A stretch of 42,929 bases of DNA from an uncultured Clostridia bacterium (GTDB lineage Bacteria > Bacillota > Clostridia > Oscillospirales > Oscillospiraceae). The stretch is taken from the NCBI GenBank assembly GCA_946550725.1, contig CAMNQX010000017.1, forward strand, positions 1-42,929, written 5' to 3'. This document shows positions 39,019 to 42,929 of the stretch, piece by piece; the stretch's first letter is position 1, and every line of letters starts with the position of its first letter. The notes beneath the pieces were generated by a model, which made no database searches, was not told the DNA's origin, and saw only the letters and a list, made by a program, of their open reading frames with translations. The translations under genes were made by a program, and so were the position numbers.

Positions 39019-40653
39019 ATGAAACGCATTTTGAAGGCTCTGAGCGCTTTTTCCCTCTCCCTGGTCCTTTTCCTGTCTCTTGCCGTTCTGCCCGTCAGAG
39101 CGGCTGAAACCGACCCTGACGACGGTCTGGACAGCGACTTCGCCGGTTACATCGTCATTCTCACCGAGCCGGCGGCTCCCTTCTCCCTTGACCCTCTCGC
39201 CTCCGCCACGCTGATGGCCGCCCACGACGAGCGGGACGAGCTTTTGGCCCTCTCCCCGGAGTGGAGCATCTATAAGGCCGGCTCCATGGACGACATCCGC
39301 AGCCTGGTCTACGCCGGTCAGGTGTCCCTGGTGGAGCCGGACTACCGGGCCGAACTGTTCGACGTCACACCCGTGGATCCCGACGACCCCTACCTGGTCC
39401 AGAATAAGCAGAGCAGCCTTACCGGGGCCAACGGCGTGCAGGTGCGCTCCGCCTGGGAGGCTGGCCTCACCGGCGAGGGCGTCACCGTGGCGGTCATCGA
39501 CTCCGGCCTGAACGATGAACACGAGGACGCGCCCCTGAAGGTGGGCCGCGGCCGCTACTTCTACTACCGCGAGGAGGAGAACGGCCGCTATGAGCTGGAG
39601 ATCAACGGCGTGAAAAAGCGCTACGGCTATTACAGCAGCGGCAACTGGCTGGACAATGTGGGTCACGGCTCCATGGTCTGCGGCGTCATCGCCGCCCAGA
39701 CGGACAACGGCCGTGGCGTGGCCTCCATCGCCCCGGGAGCCACCATTCTCCCCATCCGCTGCTTTACCGCCACCCCCGGCCATGTGGGGGGCTACGTCTC
39801 CAACCTCATCAGCGGTCTCAACTTCGCCGTGGAAAACGGTGCGGATATCATCAACATGAGCTGGGGCGTCACCCAGGAATCCGCCTCCCTGAAAACGGCG
39901 GTGGACGCGGCCTACCAGGCCGGGTGCATCCTCATCGCCGCGGCGGGAAATGACGGCGGGGCGGGCATCCCCCGCTATCCCGCCGCCTGGGATAACGTCA
40001 TCAGCGTGGGTGCCACCGACGCCAGCGGCAACCTCACCTACTACTCCCAGCGCGTCACCACCGTCGATGTCTGCGCCCCCGGCGGCTCCGGCGGCTCCCC
40101 CATCGTCTCGCTGGATTACGCGTCCAACACCCGCTACGCCTCCAAGGTAGGCACCTCCTTCTCCTCCCCCATGGTAGCCGCCGCCGCCGCGCTGCTTCTG
40201 GAGGCCGACCCCACTATGACCCAGGGCGACTTCCTGGCGCTGCTGAAGGCCACCTCCCACCCCGTCACCATGGACGACGCGGGCCTCACCTCCGCCGCCC
40301 GGTTCTCCGGCTGCGGCCGCATGGACATTCAGGCCCTTCTGGACGAAACGGGCTATGCCGGCTGTTCCGCCCGGCGCACCGAGACAGGCTTTGAGGTCTA
40401 CGCGGGCTATCATCCCCGGACAGACAGCGGCCTCACCGACCTCATCGTCATCGTGGGCGGCTACAACGCCCAGGGCCACCTGGTGGAGAGCCACACCGCC
40501 GCCCTCGCCAAGACCGACTACAACAACTGCGCCCGCGCCTTCCCCTTTACCGACCCCACCATCGCGGAGTTCCGCACCTTCTACCTCGACTCCGCCACCT
40601 TCTCCGCCCTCTCCCAGCCCATCATCCCCCTCCTGAGTTCGCAAAACGCCTGA
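39019..40653 (+). CDS. Secreted subtilisin-like serine protease (S8)
   Basis: 544 residues. Signal peptide (KALSAFSLSLVLFLSLAVLP, then VRAAE), a propeptide-like region (YIVILTEPAAPF; LVYAGQVSLVEPDY) and the catalytic domain with Asp in VTVAVIDSGLNDEHED, His in NVGHGSMVCGVIAAQ, oxyanion Asn in LIAAAGNDGG and Ser in VGTSFSSPMVAAAAAL. All triad residues are present. After the catalytic domain comes a short C-terminal beta domain without SLH or membrane anchor. AAAGGAG lies before the ATG. Co-transcribed with the giant surface protein, so it may process that protein or other surface proteins. Confidence 0.93.
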   Translation: MKRILKALSAFSLSLVLFLSLAVLPVRAAETDPDDGLDSDFAGYIVILTEPAAPFSLDPLASATLMAAHDERDELLALSPEWSIYKAGSMDDIRSLVYAGQVSLVEPDYRAELFDVTPVDPDDPYLVQNKQSSLTGANGVQVRSAWEAGLTGEGVTVAVIDSGLNDEHEDAPLKVGRGRYFYYREEENGRYELEINGVKKRYGYYSSGNWLDNVGHGSMVCGVIAAQTDNGRGVASIAPGATILPIRCFTATPGHVGGYVSNLISGLNFAVENGADIINMSWGVTQESASLKTAVDAAYQAGCILIAAAGNDGGAGIPRYPAAWDNVISVGATDASGNLTYYSQRVTTVDVCAPGGSGGSPIVSLDYASNTRYASKVGTSFSSPMVAAAAALLLEADPTMTQGDFLALLKATSHPVTMDDAGLTSAARFSGCGRMDIQALLDETGYAGCSARRTETGFEVYAGYHPRTDSGLTDLIVIVGGYNAQGHLVESHTAALAKTDYNNCARAFPFTDPTIAEFRTFYLDSATFSALSQPIIPLLSSQNA

Positions 40654-40661
40654 CAGCAAAA

Positions 40662-40695
40662 CAAGGCCCCCGCCTATCCGCGGGGGCCTTGCTTT
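40662..40695 (+). terminator. Terminator after the surface-protein operon
   Basis: CAAGGCCCCCGC pairs with GCGGGGGCCTTG around CTATCC, then CTTTATG. Confidence 0.88.
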
Positions 40696-40774
40696 ATGCA
40701 CGTTTCCCTTCTCAAACACCCACCGTGAGGCGCGACGACCTCGGCGCGCACTCCTCCCTTAACACCCACGTCTC

Positions 40775-40801
40775 CGTAGGGGCGGCCTCGTGTGGCCGCC
40801 C
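40775..40801 (+). repeat. CGTAGGGGC-type hairpin repeat
   Basis: Constant edge CGTAGGGGC, arms GGGCGGCC/GGCCGCCC, loop TCGTGT. Confidence 0.8.
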
Positions 40802-40810
40802 TATTACAAC

Positions 40811-40847
40811 AAAAGAGGAGCGATGAATCATTCATCGCTCCTCTTTT
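40811..40847. terminator. Perfect 18-bp bidirectional terminator hairpin
   Basis: AAAAGAGGAGCGATGAAT and its exact complement around a single C. It separates the plus-strand protease operon from the minus-strand ribosomal operon; A/T-rich ends suit both directions. Confidence 0.88.
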
Positions 40848-40854
40848 CACTCTG

Positions 40855-41122
40855 TGTTGTCACGCTCGCATTGGGCGCATGGCCGGTCGCATTTTCGCTC
40901 CGTCTCGGACTACACCCAGCGGCTTCGCCACTTGGGCTTGCGTCCTCGCTTCGCTCAGATGCTCCCTATGCGCCTATGTTCGCGCTTCGCTGTTGTCACG
41001 CTCGGGTTGGACGCATTACGCCGTGGCTTCCCGACCTCTCGGGGCAAATCGCGCGGCCTGCGGCCGCTTACCAATTCGCCCCTCGCTCCGGTCCATCCCC
41101 GGCTATGCGTCTACCCTCGCGC
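40855..41122. repeat. Mosaic repeat region behind rplQ
   Basis: Contains the 40-bp block 40871-40910 identical to 27444-27483, a copy of the CGCGCTTCGC...CTCGGGTTGGAC unit (40966-41013), and the edge motif GTCTACCCTCGCGCT (41109-41123), also present at 27684-27698. No gene in this 268-bp stretch. Confidence 0.85.
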
Positions 41123-41461
41123 TCAGATCAGCTCCACAATGGCCATCTCCGCGGCGTCGCCGCGGCGTGCTCCAATGCGGACCACGCGGGTGTAGCCGCC
41201 GTCACGGCCGGCATACTTCTGGGCGATCTCGCCAAAGAGCTTGTGAGCCACATCCTCCTTGGTAATGAAGCTCAGCGCCTGACGGTAGGCCGCCAGATCG
41301 TTCTTCTTGGCCAGGGAGATCATCTTCTCCGCCATGGGCGCCACTTCCTTGGCGCGGGTCACGGTGGTCTGCAGCCGGCCCTTCTCCAGCAGATCGGTGG
41401 TCAGCTGGCGCAGCATGGCCATTCTCTGGTCGGTGGGCTTGCCGAGTTTACGCATAGGCAT
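41123..41461 (-). CDS. rplQ: 50S ribosomal protein L17
   Basis: 112 residues, full length. [20 protein letters not shown] and [20 protein letters not shown] are the L17 signature, then [20 protein letters not shown] and the C-terminus [11 protein letters not shown]17 sits near the exit tunnel of the large subunit. The start ATG at 41461 (MPMRKLG) has TGGAGGTG 7 nt upstream; the ATG two codons in is an alternative. Last gene of the rpsD-rpoA-rplQ operon. Its stop codon abuts the edge of the mosaic repeat. Confidence 0.97.
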   Translation of the reverse strand: MPMRKLGKPTDQRMAMLRQLTTDLLEKGRLQTTVTRAKEVAPMAEKMISLAKKNDLAAYRQALSFITKEDVAHKLFGEIAQKYAGRDGGYTRVVRIGARRGDAAEMAIVELI

Positions 41462-41488
41462 TTTTTACACCTCCAATGTTGGGGAAAA

Positions 41489-42436
41489 TCAGTTCTCTTC
41501 GCTGGCCAGGGACAACCCCATCATCGCCAGCTTGTTCATGACCTCTTCCAGGGACTTGCGGCCCAGGTTGCGCACCTTCATCATCTCGTCCTCCGTCTTG
41601 GAGATCAGGTCCTCCACGGTGTTGATGTTGGCCCGCTTCAGGCAGTTGAAGCTGCGGACGCTGAGATCCAGCTCCTCGATGGTCAGCTCCAGCACCTTGT
41701 CCCGTTGAGCCTCGGACTTCTCCACCACGGTGGAGCGGCTGCCCATGGTCTCGGAAAGGTCGGTAAAGAGCATGAAGTGGTCACAGAGGATGCGCGCCCC
41801 CAGGCTGACTGCGTCCCGGGCGGAGATGACCCCGTTGGTCCAGACCTCCAGGGTGAGCTTGTCAAAGTCGGTGGCGTCCCCCACGCGGGTGTTCTCCACG
41901 GTGTAGTTCACCTTTTTCACCGGGGTGTACACCGAGTCCACCGGGATGACCCCGATAATGGCCTGCTGGGGCTTGTTGCGGTCGGCGGGCACATACCCCC
42001 GGCCGTGGGACAGCGTCAGTTCCATGTTGAGGCTGGCGTCGGGACCCAGCGTGGCGATGTGCAGCTCCGGATTCAGGATCTCCACCTCACCGTCGGCCTT
42101 GATATCCCCGGCCGTGACCTCGCCCTCGCCGCTGGCCTCGATATAAACGGTCTTGGTGCCCTCGCTGTACAGCTTGGCGATGATGGACTTCACGTTCAGG
42201 ACGATCTCGGTCACGTCCTCCTTCACACCGGGAATGGTGGAAAACTCATGCTGGACGCCGGCGATCTTGATGGAGGTCACCGCCGTACCGGGCAGAGAGG
42301 ACAAGAGGATGCGCCGCATGGAATTGCCTAGGGTGGTGCCGTAGCCGCGCTCCAGCGGCTCGACTACATACTTGCCGTGGAATTCCTCGCCGGGGTTTTC
42401 GATACACTCGATGCGGGGCTTTTCGATTTCTACCAT
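41489..42436 (-). CDS. rpoA: DNA-directed RNA polymerase subunit alpha
   Basis: 315 residues, standard length. The N-terminal assembly domain includes [16 protein letters not shown]-like sequence ([20 protein letters not shown]), [20 protein letters not shown] and [11 protein letters not shown]. After a linker the C-terminal domain reads [20 protein letters not shown] and [19 protein letters not shown], the helix-hairpin-helix that contacts UP elements and activators. AAGGAGGG precedes the ATG. Placed between rpsD and rplQ as in most Firmicutes. Confidence 0.98.
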   Translation of the reverse strand: MVEIEKPRIECIENPGEEFHGKYVVEPLERGYGTTLGNSMRRILLSSLPGTAVTSIKIAGVQHEFSTIPGVKEDVTEIVLNVKSIIAKLYSEGTKTVYIEASGEGEVTAGDIKADGEVEILNPELHIATLGPDASLNMELTLSHGRGYVPADRNKPQQAIIGVIPVDSVYTPVKKVNYTVENTRVGDATDFDKLTLEVWTNGVISARDAVSLGARILCDHFMLFTDLSETMGSRSTVVEKSEAQRDKVLELTIEELDLSVRSFNCLKRANINTVEDLISKTEDEMMKVRNLGRKSLEEVMNKLAMMGLSLASEEN

Positions 42437-42491
42437 ATGGTATTGACCCTCCTTTTTCCGTTGTTGGATAGACTGAAACGAGGGGAGCCGA

Positions 42492-42929
42492 TTACTTGGA
42501 GTAGAGCTCGACGATCAGGTGCTCCTCGACGGGCATATCGATGTCGTCACGCTCAGGCATCTGGAGAACCGTGCCCTTCAGGGCGTTCTTCTCGCGGCTG
42601 AGCCACTTGGGGGTGGCGAAAATGGGGGCGTCCTCGCCGGTGAAGCGCTTAAAGCGCACGCTGTCGCGGCTGGACTCCTTGACCTCGATCACATCCCCGG
42701 GCTTGACCAGATAGGAGGGGATGTTCACCTTGCGGCCGTTGACGGTAAAGTGACCGTGGTTGACGCTCTGACGGGCCTCGCGGCGGGTCATGGCAAAGCC
42801 CAGACGGTACACCACGTTGTCCAGACGGCGTTCGATGGTGGTCAGCAGCACCTCGCCGGTCATGCCCTGGCTGCGGGCGGCCTTCTCATAGTAGGAGCGG
42901 AACTGCTTCTCCATGATGCCGTAGACGAA
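42492..42929 (-). CDS. rpsD: 30S ribosomal protein S4, C-terminal part (5' end outside window)
   Basis: 146 residues seen; about 50-60 N-terminal residues are missing beyond the right edge. The frame continues upstream of the internal Met at 42914 as FVYGI to the window end, so that Met is not the start. [20 protein letters not shown] and [20 protein letters not shown] are the S4 RNA-binding domain; the end [11 protein letters not shown] is conserved. S4 starts assembly of the small subunit and often represses its own operon. Confidence 0.97.
   Translation of the reverse strand, partial: FVYGIMEKQFRSYYEKAARSQGMTGEVLLTTIERRLDNVVYRLGFAMTRREARQSVNHGHFTVNGRKVNIPSYLVKPGDVIEVKESSRDSVRFKRFTGEDAPIFATPKWLSREKNALKGTVLQMPERDDIDMPVEEHLIVELYSK

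Noticed and set aside
37930-40719. Antisense reading frame of about 930 codons across the surface protein and protease
   Set aside because: Same composition effect; it spans two well-supported genes on the other strand and has no recognisable domain.

Overview
The window looks like a GC-rich, spore-forming Clostridia chromosome, most like the Flavonifractor/Lawsonibacter/Intestinimonas group of Oscillospiraceae. This is inferred from an intact spo0A, a spoVT gene, AGGAGG-type ribosome binding sites, an SLH-anchored surface protein, and the rpsD-rpoA-rplQ end of a ribosomal operon. No database search was possible, so family names rest on motifs, length and context.

Layout. (1) 1-6318 is housekeeping: serC-serA (serine synthesis, minus strand), a small HPr/Crh-like protein lacking the catalytic His, a minus-strand operon of two esterases and an ATP-grasp enzyme, then a DUF3783-type protein overlapping a YgjP-type metallopeptidase. 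(2) 6441-16650 is spoVT split by a 9,667-bp integrative element. Both junctions carry the same 8-bp core (GGCGACCC, 6534-6541 and 16201-16208), and the element ends are 19-nt near-perfect inverted repeats. Joining base 6541 to 16209 restores a 180-residue SpoVT reading frame. The element carries a large serine recombinase, an HUH-type Rep protein, an FtsK/TcpA-like ATPase, a Phd-Doc toxin-antitoxin pair, a putative lipoprotein, a 45-residue secreted peptide and several unknown proteins. The recombinase gene itself spans the attachment site: in the chromosome it is fused in frame to the SpoVT sensor domain, and in the predicted circle it would end in a 25-residue tail encoded at the left end. 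(3) 16651-20240 holds spo0A (with an exact 0A box upstream), a GtrA-like membrane protein and recG. (4) 20243-20870 is mostly a run of hairpins. (5) 21114-32841 is a compact minus-strand phage particle cassette: terminase, portal, fibres, holin, CHAP lysin, connector, propeller-like tail protein, coiled-coil protein, scaffold-like protein and capsid. No integrase, repressor or replication gene is visible. (6) 33019-40653 encodes a 1,992-residue surface protein with an internal dockerin and three SLH repeats, followed 21 nt later by a secreted subtilisin-like protease. (7) 41123-42929 is rplQ, rpoA and the 3' part of rpsD.

Main point. The spoVT element looks like a skin-type gene-splitting element. 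It sits directly upstream of spo0A, its excision would restore a forespore transcription regulator, and excision would also swap the C-terminus of the recombinase. Two repeat families run through the intergenic spaces: a hairpin family with the constant 5' edge CGTAGGGGC and changing, compensated arms, and a longer mosaic repeat present at 27.1-27.7 kb and 40.86-41.12 kb.
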